DNA from: SFWF01 sp045539925
Lineage (GTDB): Bacteria; Bacillota; Clostridia; Oscillospirales; Acutalibacteraceae
Length of the DNA: 54,715 nucleotides
Direction: 5' to 3'
NCBI GenBank assembly: GCA_045539925.1
Contig: JAZQGH010000127.1
Span: 1-54,715 of the forward strand
Part shown: positions 1 through 7,900 of the stretch, one piece after another
Layout: every line of letters begins with the position of its first letter
Numbering within the stretch: position 1 is the stretch's first letter
Made by a program: the position numbers and the translations under genes
The notes under the pieces: generated by a model
The model's input: the letters and a program-made list of their open reading frames with translations, nothing else
Database searches by the model: none
What the model was told of the DNA's origin: nothing

Positions 1-587
1 TTCGCCCACGCCTCATAGGGCAGTATTTGTTTCTCGAACAAAATTCCCTATATTGTTGCCAAAAGCCTCGAAAGGCGACAGCCTTTCTGCGTTTTACGGC
101 TTAAATATAGGAAATTTTCGGTTTCTTCGAAACTGCGAAGCACCTTAAAAAGAAAATTTTTAGTGACAGAAAAGGCAAAAACCTCCGATAACGCTGACGC
201 GTATCGGAGGTTTTTAACAAATTATGGCGCAAAAATTTCGCTTTTTAAGGAAATACATCCTTAACCAAACCCTTTAAACCCGAACCAGCCTTAAAGGGTG
301 GTTTTAGGCATATTTCGCCTCATCGTCGTTCATAGGCGTAAGCCTTATGAACTTCTCTTCACCAAAATCTACTCAAAAAAACACTCCTTTAAGGTCGAAG
401 AGTTTTGTAAACAACATTATTTTTTGATATACGAGGAAAAAACACAGTAAATCCTGTCGGATTTGCGAGTATTTTGACGAAGTATAGCGAAAAATTTGTC
501 TTCCAAAACCTGATTCGGGTTTGAATGGTTTGGTTATGGGGCGTGGGCGTTTTGAGTCTGCTTTTTACTGTAAACTGTAAACTGTTC
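1..587. other. Non-coding region rich in hairpins, downstream of purC
   Basis: No convincing gene is present. Several inverted repeats are visible: 40-54 with 104-118 (15 bp, one mismatch), enclosing a 7-bp hairpin at 70-87; a perfect 14-bp hairpin at 177-190/202-215; CCCTTTAA/TTAAAGGG near 270-298; and TTCATAGGC-GTAA-GCCTTATGAA near 330-352, with a GNRA-like loop. A short direct repeat, ACTGTAAACTGTAAACTGT, lies next to purC at about 567-585. On the minus strand 304-372 is a 22-codon open stretch ending NDDEAKYA-stop without a good start. It could be a decayed repeat, a structured RNA or a gene remnant; the sequence alone does not decide. Confidence 0.5.
177..215. terminator. Perfect 14-bp hairpin, probable bidirectional terminator
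   Basis: AAAAACCTCCGATA (177-190) pairs perfectly with TATCGGAGGTTTTT (202-215) around an 11-nt loop. Runs of A and T on the two sides make it terminator-like in both directions. It is about 370 bp beyond the purC stop, so it may instead belong to a gene left of the window. Confidence 0.6.
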
Positions 588-1271
588 TTATCTGTTGTTA
601 ATAAGCTTAGTAAGCTCAACGGGATCAACAATCTTGCCGTCTTTATAAACACGCATATTGCCCGAAGCAATTTCGTCGATAAGCATAACCTCATCGTTGT
701 TGAAACCAAACTCAAACTTAATATCCCAAAGGTCAAGACCGATAGACTTAAGGTCATCAGCAACAATCTTGGTGATAGCAAGGGTCTGAGCCTTCATGCT
801 CTCGAACATTTCGGGGGTCATAACACCGAGAGCAGCAAGGCCTTCGCCTGTAACAAGGGGATCGCCGAGAGCGTCATTCTTGAAGGTGCACTCTACATAT
901 CCGCCCTCGAGAGGAGTACCGTCCTTAATGTATTCGCCGTATCTACGGATGAAGCTTCCTGTAGCAACAAGGCGGCAGATAACCTCAAGACCGTGACCGA
1001 ATACGGTTGCAGGGAGAACCTCCATAGTAGCCTCGTCAACATTGGCAGATACATAATGGGTCTTTATACCTGCTTTTTTAAGAAGCTCGAAATAATGTAC
1101 AGAGGAGATAAGGTTTGCTTTACCGATTCCTTCAATAGTAAGGCCGACAGCGTTCTCGCCGGGATCGAATACGCCGTCTTTACCGGTGCAATCGTCCTTG
1201 AACTTGAGCATTACATTGCCGTTGTCAAGAGAATAAACGTCTTTTGTTTTTCCTTCATAAATCTTTTTCAT
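588..1271 (-). CDS. purC: Phosphoribosylaminoimidazole-succinocarboxamide synthase
   Basis: PurC (SAICAR synthetase) joins aspartate to CAIR with ATP in de novo purine synthesis, in the cytoplasm. The 227-residue product opens MKKIYEGKTKDVY and carries VATGSFIRRYG, DIKFEFGF and the late DEIASGNMR block, all typical of the family and at the usual length. The start at 1271 is preferred over one 17 codons upstream because AAAGGAG lies 7 nt before it and the family starts there. No other pur gene is nearby, so it appears to be a single-gene unit with its own extended -10 promoter at 1311-1319. Confidence 0.97.
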   Translation of the reverse strand: MKKIYEGKTKDVYSLDNGNVMLKFKDDCTGKDGVFDPGENAVGLTIEGIGKANLISSVHYFELLKKAGIKTHYVSANVDEATMEVLPATVFGHGLEVICRLVATGSFIRRYGEYIKDGTPLEGGYVECTFKNDALGDPLVTGEGLAALGVMTPEMFESMKAQTLAITKIVADDLKSIGLDLWDIKFEFGFNNDEVMLIDEIASGNMRVYKDGKIVDPVELTKLINNR

Positions 1272-1310
1272 ATTATGCGCTCCTTTTAAAGCAATAAAAT
1301 TACAGATAGC

Positions 1311-1319
1311 ATTATAACA
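1311..1319 (-). promoter_or_regulatory. Extended -10 element of purC
   Basis: On the minus strand TGTTATAAT lies about 40 nt before the purC start. No good -35 is seen 17 bp upstream, so the TG extension probably compensates. Confidence 0.55.
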
Positions 1320-1425
1320 CAAAACACGCTAAATTTATAGTTTTTTTTGCAAAAAATTTTGTTTCTCCGATAATTTCTATTTTTTTTATAAAAATTCAGT
1401 TCTACCGTACTTTAATTTTATACAA

Positions 1426-2028
1426 TCAAACATAATCTATAACTTCAACAACACCGCTTGAATGATAGAGGGAGGGGGTAACGAGAATAGAATATCCGCT
1501 GCCTGCAGAACATGTCCATTCTACCATACTCTTACGGGGCACAGCACAGGCAGAGAGAAGCATCATAATTGCTCCTCCGTGCATAATTACTGCAGCGTGC
1601 TCGGCACCGTTAGACATCATATCCCGTACTATTTGATTGAGACCTACGCAAAGGCGTTTTGCAAATTCGGTGTTATCCTCACCGCAGGGTGCGGCGGTGA
1701 TTCTGCCTGCCGCCCAGTCTTTGTAAGCAGGATTGGACTCAAGCTCGTTTGCGGTTTTGCCCTCAAATTCGCCAAAATCTATTTCCCTGAGATTATCCAC
1801 AAGCTGAATATCCTTAGAAGGATAGAGAATATTTGCAGTCTGTCTGCAGCGGAGCATAGGACTGGAATAAACCTTGTCCACCCTTGGATATTCTATTTCT
1901 TCTTTAAGTCTCTGAAGCTCGGTAACGCCAACACCTGCGAGGGGCAGGTCGGTCCTCCCGATATACTGCTGTTTAAGATTGCCTTCGGTAAGCCCGTGGC
2001 GGATAAGATGTATCTTAAAAGTTTTCAT
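1426..2028 (-). CDS. Histidine phosphatase family protein (phosphoglycerate mutase-like)
   Basis: A 200-residue histidine phosphatase. The phospho-accepting RHG motif is at residues 10-12 (LIRHGLTEGN), the acidic LREIDFGEFEGK block near 80-92, and the second catalytic histidine is in IMHGGAIMMLL near 150. The family removes phosphate from sugars, phosphoglycerate, cofactor precursors such as alpha-ribazole phosphate, or proteins. The substrate cannot be read from the sequence, and no cobalamin genes flank it. Its ATG overlaps the hemW TGA in ATGA, so it is translationally coupled to hemW. Confidence 0.85.
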   Translation of the reverse strand: MKTFKIHLIRHGLTEGNLKQQYIGRTDLPLAGVGVTELQRLKEEIEYPRVDKVYSSPMLRCRQTANILYPSKDIQLVDNLREIDFGEFEGKTANELESNPAYKDWAAGRITAAPCGEDNTEFAKRLCVGLNQIVRDMMSNGAEHAAVIMHGGAIMMLLSACAVPRKSMVEWTCSAGSGYSILVTPSLYHSSGVVEVIDYV

Positions 2029-3122
2029 ATAAATTCTCCGATAATTGCATTTGATACAAGCATACCCTCGTCTGTGAGGGAGATATGCCTGTCGTCACAT
2101 AAGCAAAGCCCTTGTTTTTCAAAAAGCTTTGCTTTTTTTATAATATCCCCGTTTATTTTTTCTCCGAAACGCTTTTCGTATTCACTGAATATAATACCTC
2201 CCGACAGCCTGAGGGAGAGCATTATAAACTCCTCTTTATCTCCACTCTTGCCGTCAGATATGGGGGCAGAGCATTTTAAAAACTCGCATAAATCGGCGGG
2301 ATAGTAAAACCGCTTACCCTCAAAACAAGAGTGTGCCGCAGGTCCGATGCCTATATAATCCTTTAAAAGCCAGTAGCGGTTGTTGTGTCGGCTTTCATAT
2401 CCCGATTTTGCAAAATTTGATATCTCATAGTGGTCAAAACCTGCAGATTCAAAGGTACTGCACATCATAAGATACTGGTCTGCAATCTCGTCCTCATCGG
2501 GCAGGTGTATATCGGCATCAAATAAGGGGGTACCCTCTTCTAGCTTTAAAATATAAGACGAAATATGCTCGGTACCCAGAGACAGTATTCCATCAAGGCT
2601 CTTTTTAAGAGTATCGGCATTGCTTTTGGGCAGACCTATCATAATATCTGCCGAAATATTATCAAAACCAAACTTACGGGCTGCCTTTACGGCATTTTGC
2701 GCATCTTTAAAGTTGTGCCGTCTGCCCAAAATTTTAAGTTCTTCCTCGTTTGCCGACTGAACACCGATGGAAATGCGGTTTACACCGAGTTTTTTTGCAC
2801 ACGCCAAAAACCTCTCGATATTATCAGCGGGGTTTATCTCAACCGTTATTTCTGCGTCGGGCAAAAGGGTGAAGCTTTCCCTCGCTGCCATCAGAATATC
2901 CGAAAGCTCAGCGTCGCTCAGCAGGGAAGGGGTGCCTCCGCCTATATAAAGAGTATCAATGGGGCGTGCTGTTTGCCCGCCCCATTTTTTTATCTCTTCC
3001 GAAATTCTTTTAACATATTCCGCTTTTATAGTATCCTTTGGAGTAACCGAGTAAAAACTGCAGTAGTTGCACTTTTCAAGACAAAAAGGAATATGTATAT
3101 AAATTCCTAAAGTATTAGTCAA
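2025..3122 (-). CDS. hemW: HemW-type radical SAM protein (coproporphyrinogen oxidase-like)
   Basis: A 365-residue radical SAM protein of the HemN/HemW family. The SAM-cluster motif CxxxCxxC is at C14, C18 and C21 (IHIPFCLEKCNYCSF), followed by YIGGGTPS and a HemN-type C-terminal domain. The length and the opening (M)TNTLGIYIHIPFC fit HemW, a heme chaperone, rather than the longer HemN oxidase. The reading frame stays open upstream into pduL, but the start is best placed at TTG 3122: GGAGAG lies 4 nt before it and family members begin there. It overlaps the end of pduL by 8 nt and ends in ATGA with the phosphatase gene. HemW is often mislabelled as coproporphyrinogen III oxidase. Confidence 0.9.
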   Translation of the reverse strand: MTNTLGIYIHIPFCLEKCNYCSFYSVTPKDTIKAEYVKRISEEIKKWGGQTARPIDTLYIGGGTPSLLSDAELSDILMAARESFTLLPDAEITVEINPADNIERFLACAKKLGVNRISIGVQSANEEELKILGRRHNFKDAQNAVKAARKFGFDNISADIMIGLPKSNADTLKKSLDGILSLGTEHISSYILKLEEGTPLFDADIHLPDEDEIADQYLMMCSTFESAGFDHYEISNFAKSGYESRHNNRYWLLKDYIGIGPAAHSCFEGKRFYYPADLCEFLKCSAPISDGKSGDKEEFIMLSLRLSGGIIFSEYEKRFGEKINGDIIKKAKLFEKQGLCLCDDRHISLTDEGMLVSNAIIGEFI

Positions 3123-3690
3123 GGATCTCTCCGATGCAGCTGCCGGGAATACCTGCTGCATTAGCCTCGTCGGTGTCGAGGTGCATTGCGAGTGCATAGC
3201 TGTCGGATACGCGGGCAACAACATCACCAAAAACAAGGGCGCGTCCCTCGGTGGGAATCTTAACAGAAACGATCTGACTATCGGTGATACCGTATTTCTC
3301 AGCATCAGAGGTGGTCATATGGATGTGACGCTTTGCGGCGATAACACCCTCGGTAAGCTCAACCTCGCCTGCAGGTCCGATAAGCTTACAAGCACCGCTA
3401 CCAGCGACATCACCCGACTCGCGGATGGGAGCCTTAACGCCTATAGAACGGGCATCGGTGAGAGAAAGCTCAACTTGAGTAGCCTTTCTGCAGGGTCCGA
3501 GTATAGAAACACCTGTAAGCTCCTTCTTGGGGCCTACGACGGTAACTCTCTCTTCACATGCGTACTGACCGGGCTGAGAAAGGTCCTTTTTGGGGGTGAG
3601 CTTGTAGCCCTTGCCGAAAAGAATCTCAAGATGCTCTTCGCTTACGTGTACGTGACGTGCGGAAATTTCAACTAATACTTCTTTTACCAT
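3115..3690 (-). CDS. pduL: PduL-type phosphate acyltransferase
   Basis: PduL swaps CoA for phosphate on short acyl groups (acetyl-CoA or propionyl-CoA to acyl phosphate). It replaces the unrelated Pta enzyme in many Clostridia. The 191-residue product shows the two metal-binding histidine blocks of the family, SARHVHVSEEHL near residue 12 and AAKRHIHMTTSDAEK near 120, plus QPGQYACEERV and LGPCRKATQVELS between them. The start at 3690 has AAAGGAG 9 nt upstream. No microcompartment shell genes or encapsulation tail are visible, so a housekeeping role with acetate kinase in ATP formation is the likely one (inference). First gene of a three-gene operon. Confidence 0.92.
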   Translation of the reverse strand: MVKEVLVEISARHVHVSEEHLEILFGKGYKLTPKKDLSQPGQYACEERVTVVGPKKELTGVSILGPCRKATQVELSLTDARSIGVKAPIRESGDVAGSGACKLIGPAGEVELTEGVIAAKRHIHMTTSDAEKYGITDSQIVSVKIPTEGRALVFGDVVARVSDSYALAMHLDTDEANAAGIPGSCIGEILD

Positions 3691-3729
3691 AATAAATACT
3701 CCTTTAAAGAAAAATATCTTTACTACATA

Positions 3730-3758
3730 ATTGTACACAATAATGTCGGATTTTTCAA
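3730..3758 (-). promoter_or_regulatory. Sigma-A promoter of the pduL operon
   Basis: On the minus strand TTGAAA (3753-3758) and TACAAT (3730-3735) are separated by 17 bp, about 40 nt before the pduL start. Confidence 0.65.
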
Positions 3759-3839
3759 GAGGTTTTGCAAATTTAAAGGATATATGTATGTATTCTTTTT
3801 ATATTTAAACACTAATTTGCAATAAGCAAACTTAAAATA

Positions 3840-3871
3840 ATAACCGACGGTTCGTTTGAACCGTCGGTTAT
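3840..3871 (-). terminator. Terminator of the ferredoxin gene
   Basis: A perfect 14-bp stem ATAACCGACGGTTC/GAACCGTCGGTTAT with a 4-nt loop, 10 nt after the ferredoxin stop. On the minus strand it is followed by a T-rich stretch. It separates the ferredoxin gene from the pduL operon. Confidence 0.85.
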
Positions 3872-3881
3872 GTTTAAGTAA

Positions 3882-4052
3882 TTAAGCCTCAGAGATAGCC
3901 TCTACGGGGCAGCCTGCTGCACAAGCGCCACAGTCGATGCACTTATCAGGGTCAATTACGAACTGGTTATCTCCCTCAGAGATAGCCTCAACAGGACAAC
4001 CTGCTGCGCAAGCACCACAGCTGATGCAATCTTCAGAAATTTTGTATGCCAT
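3882..4052 (-). CDS. 2[4Fe-4S] ferredoxin, 56 residues
   Basis: Clostridial-type low-potential electron carrier. The 56-residue product MAYKISEDCISCGACAAGCP... has two CxxCxxCxxxCP motifs, each able to build a [4Fe-4S] cluster. The two halves are almost the same: both contain CGACAAGCPVEAISE, a very symmetric form of this family. The start at 4052 has AAGGAGGTG 9 nt upstream, a near-perfect ribosome binding site. It has its own promoter and terminator, which fits a highly expressed single gene. Likely partners in this window are pyruvate:ferredoxin oxidoreductase and the Ech hydrogenase (inference). Confidence 0.97.
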   Translation of the reverse strand: MAYKISEDCISCGACAAGCPVEAISEGDNQFVIDPDKCIDCGACAAGCPVEAISEA

Positions 4053-4081
4053 TTAAAATACACCTCCTTGTGTCTGTTTTT

Positions 4082-4109
4082 ATTTTAACATATAAATAAA
4101 AAAAAGCAA
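4082..4109 (-). promoter_or_regulatory. Promoter of the ferredoxin gene
   Basis: On the minus strand TTGCTT (4104-4109) and TAAAAT (4082-4087) are spaced by 16 bp, with TGT directly before the -10. It lies between the ricT stop and the ferredoxin start. Confidence 0.5.
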
Positions 4110-4125
4110 GTACAAATTTGTGGAA

Positions 4126-4977
4126 TTATTCTTCTGTCTGCTCCGGTTTCGGCGCGGGCTTTTTGTTTTTACCTCTCGAAAGGAGTTCTACCTCACTTCT
4201 ATGCACCTTAATGGGGGCTGCATCCTCGCCGATACGAACATAAAGATTACCTGTAAGGGGGTTTTCGTCCACAACTACACCGTTACCCGAAGCGGTTTTC
4301 ACATAAGAGCCCACGGGGGGTGTAATAGAGTTAAGATACTCATAGGCATCCTGCTCGTATTTAAGACAGCACATAAGTCTGCCGCAGCTTCCCGATATTT
4401 TGGTAGGATTAAGGGAAAGTCCCTGCTCCTTTGCCATCTTAATAGAAACAGGCTGAAAATCATCAAGGAAACGGGCACAGCAGAAGGGCTGACCACAAAT
4501 TCCAAGTCCGCCAAGCATTTTTGCCTCATCGCGAACACCTATCTGACGAAGCTCAATTCGGGTGTGAAAGCTTCCTGCAAGGTCCTTAACAAGCTCACGG
4601 AAATCTACCCTGCCGTCACTGGTGAAGTAGAAAAGAATTTTAGTACCGTCAAAGGAGTATTCCACATCAACAAGCTTCATATCAAGCTTGTGCTCGGCTA
4701 TTTTCTTTTCACAAACCTTAAAGGCTTCGTGTGCTTTTTTGCGGTTTTCCTCCATTTTGCGTCGGTCGATAGAATCTGCAAGGCGGAGCACCTTTTTAAG
4801 GGGTTTGACGATTTTTATATCGTCAACCTTTTTTACACACTCGCAAACGGTGGCACATTCAATACCCCGCGCTGTCTCAACCACAACAAGGTCACCTACA
4901 TTGGCGTTTATTCCTGCAGGGTCAAAGAAGTATGCTCTGCCGTCTGTTTTAAATTTAACTGAGATTACCTCGGTCAT
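4126..4977 (-). CDS. ricT: RicT (YaaT/PSP1) regulatory iron-sulfur protein
   Basis: A 283-residue PSP1-domain protein of the YaaT/RicT family. In Bacillus subtilis, RicT with RicA and RicF binds [4Fe-4S] clusters and assists RNase Y in mRNA processing, competence and sporulation. The cysteine pattern is clear: GICGQPFCCARFL near residues 159-171 and SCGRLMCCLKYE near 197-208. The N-terminal part (VKFKTDGRAYFFDP...GDLVVVETARGIECATV) is the conserved PSP1 region, and the tail is charged and low complexity. It lies 17 nt after holB, the same order (holB then yaaT) as in B. subtilis, which supports the call. Confidence 0.92.
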   Translation of the reverse strand: MTEVISVKFKTDGRAYFFDPAGINANVGDLVVVETARGIECATVCECVKKVDDIKIVKPLKKVLRLADSIDRRKMEENRKKAHEAFKVCEKKIAEHKLDMKLVDVEYSFDGTKILFYFTSDGRVDFRELVKDLAGSFHTRIELRQIGVRDEAKMLGGLGICGQPFCCARFLDDFQPVSIKMAKEQGLSLNPTKISGSCGRLMCCLKYEQDAYEYLNSITPPVGSYVKTASGNGVVVDENPLTGNLYVRIGEDAAPIKVHRSEVELLSRGKNKKPAPKPEQTEE

Positions 4978-4994
4978 GCTTTTTCTCCATTTCG

Positions 4995-5927
4995 TTATTT
5001 ATTTTTTGCTGCCGTCATTTTTGAAACAAGGGCGGCAAAAAACAAGCTTAAGTTTATATTTGTATTTAGAGTTGGAACAAGCTCACAAAGTGCTGTATAC
5101 ATTTCGGTATATTCTTTTGCAGTTTGGGGCAACCTGCCCGACTCTTTAATTTTGTTTATCAGTATTTCCTGAAGCTCTTCGGCAAATCTGCCTGCCTCGG
5201 GTCTGTCCTTTTCAAGAAGAGTAGTGCAAAGAAGGGCTGAAAGGGGAGAACCTTTTTGCATTGCATCAAAAAAGTTGTGTGCGGCAGCCCGTCCCTTACT
5301 TTCCTTATTGGCGTTTTTTCGGCTTAAAACCTTGCCGATGTTGTTCTTTTCCTCTAAAAGCAGCTGTCGTGCTTCGTCCTGCGCGTATCCGTGCACACCC
5401 GATAAAATCTGCACACCCTCCTCTAATGTGGGAGCTGAAAGGGAAAGGGTGAGACAACGGGAAACCACAGTATCTAAAAGCGACTGTGCAGAAGAAGCTA
5501 TAAGAATAAACAGTACATCGCTGGGCGGCTCTTCCAAAACCTTTAAGAGAGAGTTCTGGGAGTTTTGATTCATCGTGTCGGCTTGCTCTATAATAAAGGC
5601 GCGTCTTTTTGCGGTGTGTGCCGAATGATAAGCCGTACTTCTGAGACTTCTTATCTGGTCAACTGTAATATTCTTCTTTTTTTCCTCGGTAGTCACCGTC
5701 TCAATGTCGGGGTGAGTACCTGAGTCGGCAAGATGACAGTTGCGGCAAATACCACAGGGCGGCTCATTGCTGTCGCAGACTGCAACCTTGGCAAGATATT
5801 TTGCAAGGGTCCTCTTTCCTACACCTAAATCACCCTCAATTATTACTGCGTGGGGCAGACGGCGTGATGAGATAAGGGCATCAATAGAATCCTTTATTCG
5901 CTTATTTCCTGCTAGGGGGAAACTCAT
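4995..5927 (-). CDS. holB: DNA polymerase III subunit delta'
   Basis: Clamp-loader subunit of the replicative polymerase. In the 310-residue product the P-loop region GDLGVGKRT is at residues 32-40 and four zinc-ligand cysteines are at C51, C58, C61 and C64. Then come the TVDQIRSLR block, the Walker B-like region around RRAFIIEQADTMNQNSQNSLLKVLEEPP, and sensor residues in SRCLTLSL. The C-terminal third is poorly conserved, as usual for delta'. Its ATG overlaps the trpS TGA in ATGA, and ricT follows closely, so trpS-holB-ricT is one operon. Confidence 0.93.
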   Translation of the reverse strand: MSFPLAGNKRIKDSIDALISSRRLPHAVIIEGDLGVGKRTLAKYLAKVAVCDSNEPPCGICRNCHLADSGTHPDIETVTTEEKKKNITVDQIRSLRSTAYHSAHTAKRRAFIIEQADTMNQNSQNSLLKVLEEPPSDVLFILIASSAQSLLDTVVSRCLTLSLSAPTLEEGVQILSGVHGYAQDEARQLLLEEKNNIGKVLSRKNANKESKGRAAAHNFFDAMQKGSPLSALLCTTLLEKDRPEAGRFAEELQEILINKIKESGRLPQTAKEYTEMYTALCELVPTLNTNINLSLFFAALVSKMTAAKNK

Positions 5928-6922
5928 AGCACGAAACCAACCTTTTTCATTGCTTTTGAAAGGGTCTTGCGGGCAACATAGGAAGCCTTTTCGGCACCCT
6001 CGCGGTAAAGAGTCTCTAAAGCGGCCTTATCCTTAATAATAGCCTCATAGCTTTCTCTTATGGGTCGAAGCTCTTCAACAACAGCCTCACCTACAGCCAT
6101 CTTGAAGTCGCCGTAGCCCTTGCCCTCAAATTCGGCGGTTATATCATCGGCAGTCTTACCTGTAACGGCAGAATAAATACCGATAAGGTTGTTTATACCG
6201 TGCTTTTCTTCGCCAAGGCATACTTTTGCCTCACTGTCGGTTACAGCACGCTTAAATTTTCTCATAATATCGTCTGGTGTGTCGAGAATTGCAACCCAGG
6301 CGTTAAGATTTTCGTCCGATTTCGACATCTTCTTTGTGGGGTCCTGAAGAGACATAACGCGAGCACCGATTTTTGGAATATAAGGGTCGGGTACAGTGAA
6401 TACATCACCGTAGATGCCGTTAAAACGCTCGGCAATATCGCGGGCAATCTCTAAATGTTGCTTCTGGTCGGCACCCACAGGCACAAAATCGGGCTTATAA
6501 AGAAGAATATCGGCAGCCATTAAAACAGGGTAGGAGAAAAGTCCTACATTTACATTGTCAGCGTGTTTTGCCGACTTATCCTTAAACTGTGTCATACGTG
6601 ACATCTCGCCGAACTGGGTGTAGCAGGAGAGAAGCCATGAGAGCTGACTGTGTGCAGGTACGTGTGACTGAATAAAGAGGGTAGACTCGTTGGGGTCAAG
6701 ACCCAGTGCCAACATAAGTGCATAGGTTGAATAAATCTGAGCGCGGAGCTTTGCGGGCTCCTGACGGACGGTTATTGCGTGAAGGTCGGCAACCGCAAAG
6801 GTGCAGTTAAATTCCTCTTGCATATTTTTCCAGTTTTTAAGCGCACCCAGATAGTTTCCCAGAGTTAGCATACCGCTGGGCTGAATACAGCTTAAAACCT
6901 TTTTCTTAGCTTCCATTTCCAT
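5924..6922 (-). CDS. trpS: Tryptophanyl-tRNA synthetase
   Basis: Charges tRNA-Trp with tryptophan. A class I synthetase of 332 residues: the HIGH-equivalent is in IQPSGMLTLGNYLGAL (residues 13-28), and the KMSKS signature appears in DPTKKMSKSDENLNAW. AVADLHAITV, QSHVPAHSQLSWLLSC and VPVGADQKQHLEIARDIAERFN are standard TrpS blocks. The start at 6922 is chosen because GAGGT lies 7 nt upstream; the frame is open 8 codons further. It heads an operon with holB and ricT. I see no T-box leader: only about 40 nt separate the promoter from the start. Confidence 0.97.
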   Translation of the reverse strand: MEMEAKKKVLSCIQPSGMLTLGNYLGALKNWKNMQEEFNCTFAVADLHAITVRQEPAKLRAQIYSTYALMLALGLDPNESTLFIQSHVPAHSQLSWLLSCYTQFGEMSRMTQFKDKSAKHADNVNVGLFSYPVLMAADILLYKPDFVPVGADQKQHLEIARDIAERFNGIYGDVFTVPDPYIPKIGARVMSLQDPTKKMSKSDENLNAWVAILDTPDDIMRKFKRAVTDSEAKVCLGEEKHGINNLIGIYSAVTGKTADDITAEFEGKGYGDFKMAVGEAVVEELRPIRESYEAIIKDKAALETLYREGAEKASYVARKTLSKAMKKVGFVL

Positions 6923-6965
6923 ATAAATTACCTCAAAGATAAACAAAATACAATTTAACAGATAT

Positions 6966-6994
6966 ATTATACTACAATAATCTTAATACGGCAA
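6966..6994 (-). promoter_or_regulatory. Promoter of trpS-holB-ricT
   Basis: On the minus strand TTGCCG (6989-6994) and TATAAT (6966-6971) have a 17-bp spacer, about 45 nt before trpS. Confidence 0.65.
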
Positions 6995-7062
6995 GTAAAA
7001 TATATAAAAAAGCCCTCTTGCACCTTTTAATTGAGAAATTAAACTATAGCTATGATTTTTTG

Positions 7063-7091
7063 TTGTAAAGTGACGGATAATTTGTTATAAT
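7063..7091 (+). promoter_or_regulatory. Promoter of the thyX operon
   Basis: TTGTAA (7063-7068), a 17-bp spacer, then TATAAT (7086-7091) preceded by TGT, an extended -10. It lies 43 bp before thyX and is divergent from the trpS promoter. Confidence 0.75.
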
Positions 7092-7133
7092 AAAGTAAAT
7101 TGTATCTAAAAGAATATCTAAAGGAGACTTAAA

Positions 7134-7898
7134 ATGGCTAAAGTAACCTTACTCGCTCATACTCCAAACCCCGAAGCTACCGTGGCTGCCGCCGCTAAGC
7201 TTTGCTATTCTCCCTCCACCATCGAGACCATAAAAGAGGGTCTCACCCCCGAAAAAACCGCCGCATTTGTAGAAATGCTTGCTGAAATAGGTCACGAAAG
7301 TCCTATAGAGCATGTTTCTTTCACTTTCGGTGTTGAGGGAATTTCCCGTGCCTGCTCTCATCAGCTTGTCCGCCACAGAATAGCGTCATACAGTCAGAAA
7401 AGTCAGCGCTATGTAAACGAGGACAGCTTCGAGTACATAATTCCTCCCGAGGTTGAGGCTATTCCCGAGGCTAAGAAAGAATTCGTCCGTCAGATGGAGG
7501 CAATAGACAAGGGCTATAAAAACCTTGCCGAGCTTTTGACACAAAAACATACCGAGGCATTTATTTTAGAGGGTCTCGACGAAAAGACTGCAAGGTCGAA
7601 GGCTAAGAAAAAGGCTATCGAGGACGCCCGTTTCCTGCTGCCTAACGCCTGTGAGACCAAAATCGTTGTTACAATGAATGCCAGAAGCCTTATGAACTTC
7701 TTCCGTCACCGCTGTTGCAACCGCGCACAGTGGGAGATAAAAGAGGTTGCAGATCAGATGTTAAAGCTGGTTTCTGAGGTAGCGCCCAATCTCTTCAAAA
7801 ATGCAGGACCCTCCTGCATAGCGGGTGGTTGCCCCGAGGGGAAAATGACCTGCGGTAAAATAAAGCAGGTACGCGAATTTTACAGAGGAATGAAATAA
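7134..7898 (+). CDS. thyX: Flavin-dependent thymidylate synthase ThyX
   Basis: ThyX methylates dUMP to dTMP using FAD, NAD(P)H and methylene-tetrahydrofolate, without consuming tetrahydrofolate. The family signature RHRx7S is exact: R80-H81-R82 to S90 within RHRIASYSQKSQRY. HESPIEHVSFTF near residues 54-65 and the late NARSLMNFFRHRCCNRAQWEI block are also typical. The product is 254 residues. AAGGAG lies before the ATG at 7134. It is followed after 2 nt by thymidylate kinase, so two successive steps of dTTP synthesis are in one operon, and a folate enzyme lies three genes on. Confidence 0.97.
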   Translation: MAKVTLLAHTPNPEATVAAAAKLCYSPSTIETIKEGLTPEKTAAFVEMLAEIGHESPIEHVSFTFGVEGISRACSHQLVRHRIASYSQKSQRYVNEDSFEYIIPPEVEAIPEAKKEFVRQMEAIDKGYKNLAELLTQKHTEAFILEGLDEKTARSKAKKKAIEDARFLLPNACETKIVVTMNARSLMNFFRHRCCNRAQWEIKEVADQMLKLVSEVAPNLFKNAGPSCIAGGCPEGKMTCGKIKQVREFYRGMK

Positions 7899-7900
7899 TT

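Noticed and set aside
389..781. 130-codon minus-strand frame overlapping the end of purC
   Set aside because: It overlaps PurC in another frame for most of its length, has no ribosome binding site, and its tail lies in the hairpin region.
525..1289. 254-codon plus-strand frame opposite purC
   Set aside because: Complete PurC is encoded on the other strand with all family motifs; the antisense frame has no recognisable domain.
3123..3305. Longer N-terminus for HemW extending into pduL
   Set aside because: The extra 61 residues overlap PduL coding sequence and precede the normal HemW opening; TTG 3122 has its own ribosome binding site.
6923..6965. T-box leader before trpS
   Set aside because: Only about 40 nt lie between promoter and start, too short for a T-box with its specifier loop and antiterminator.
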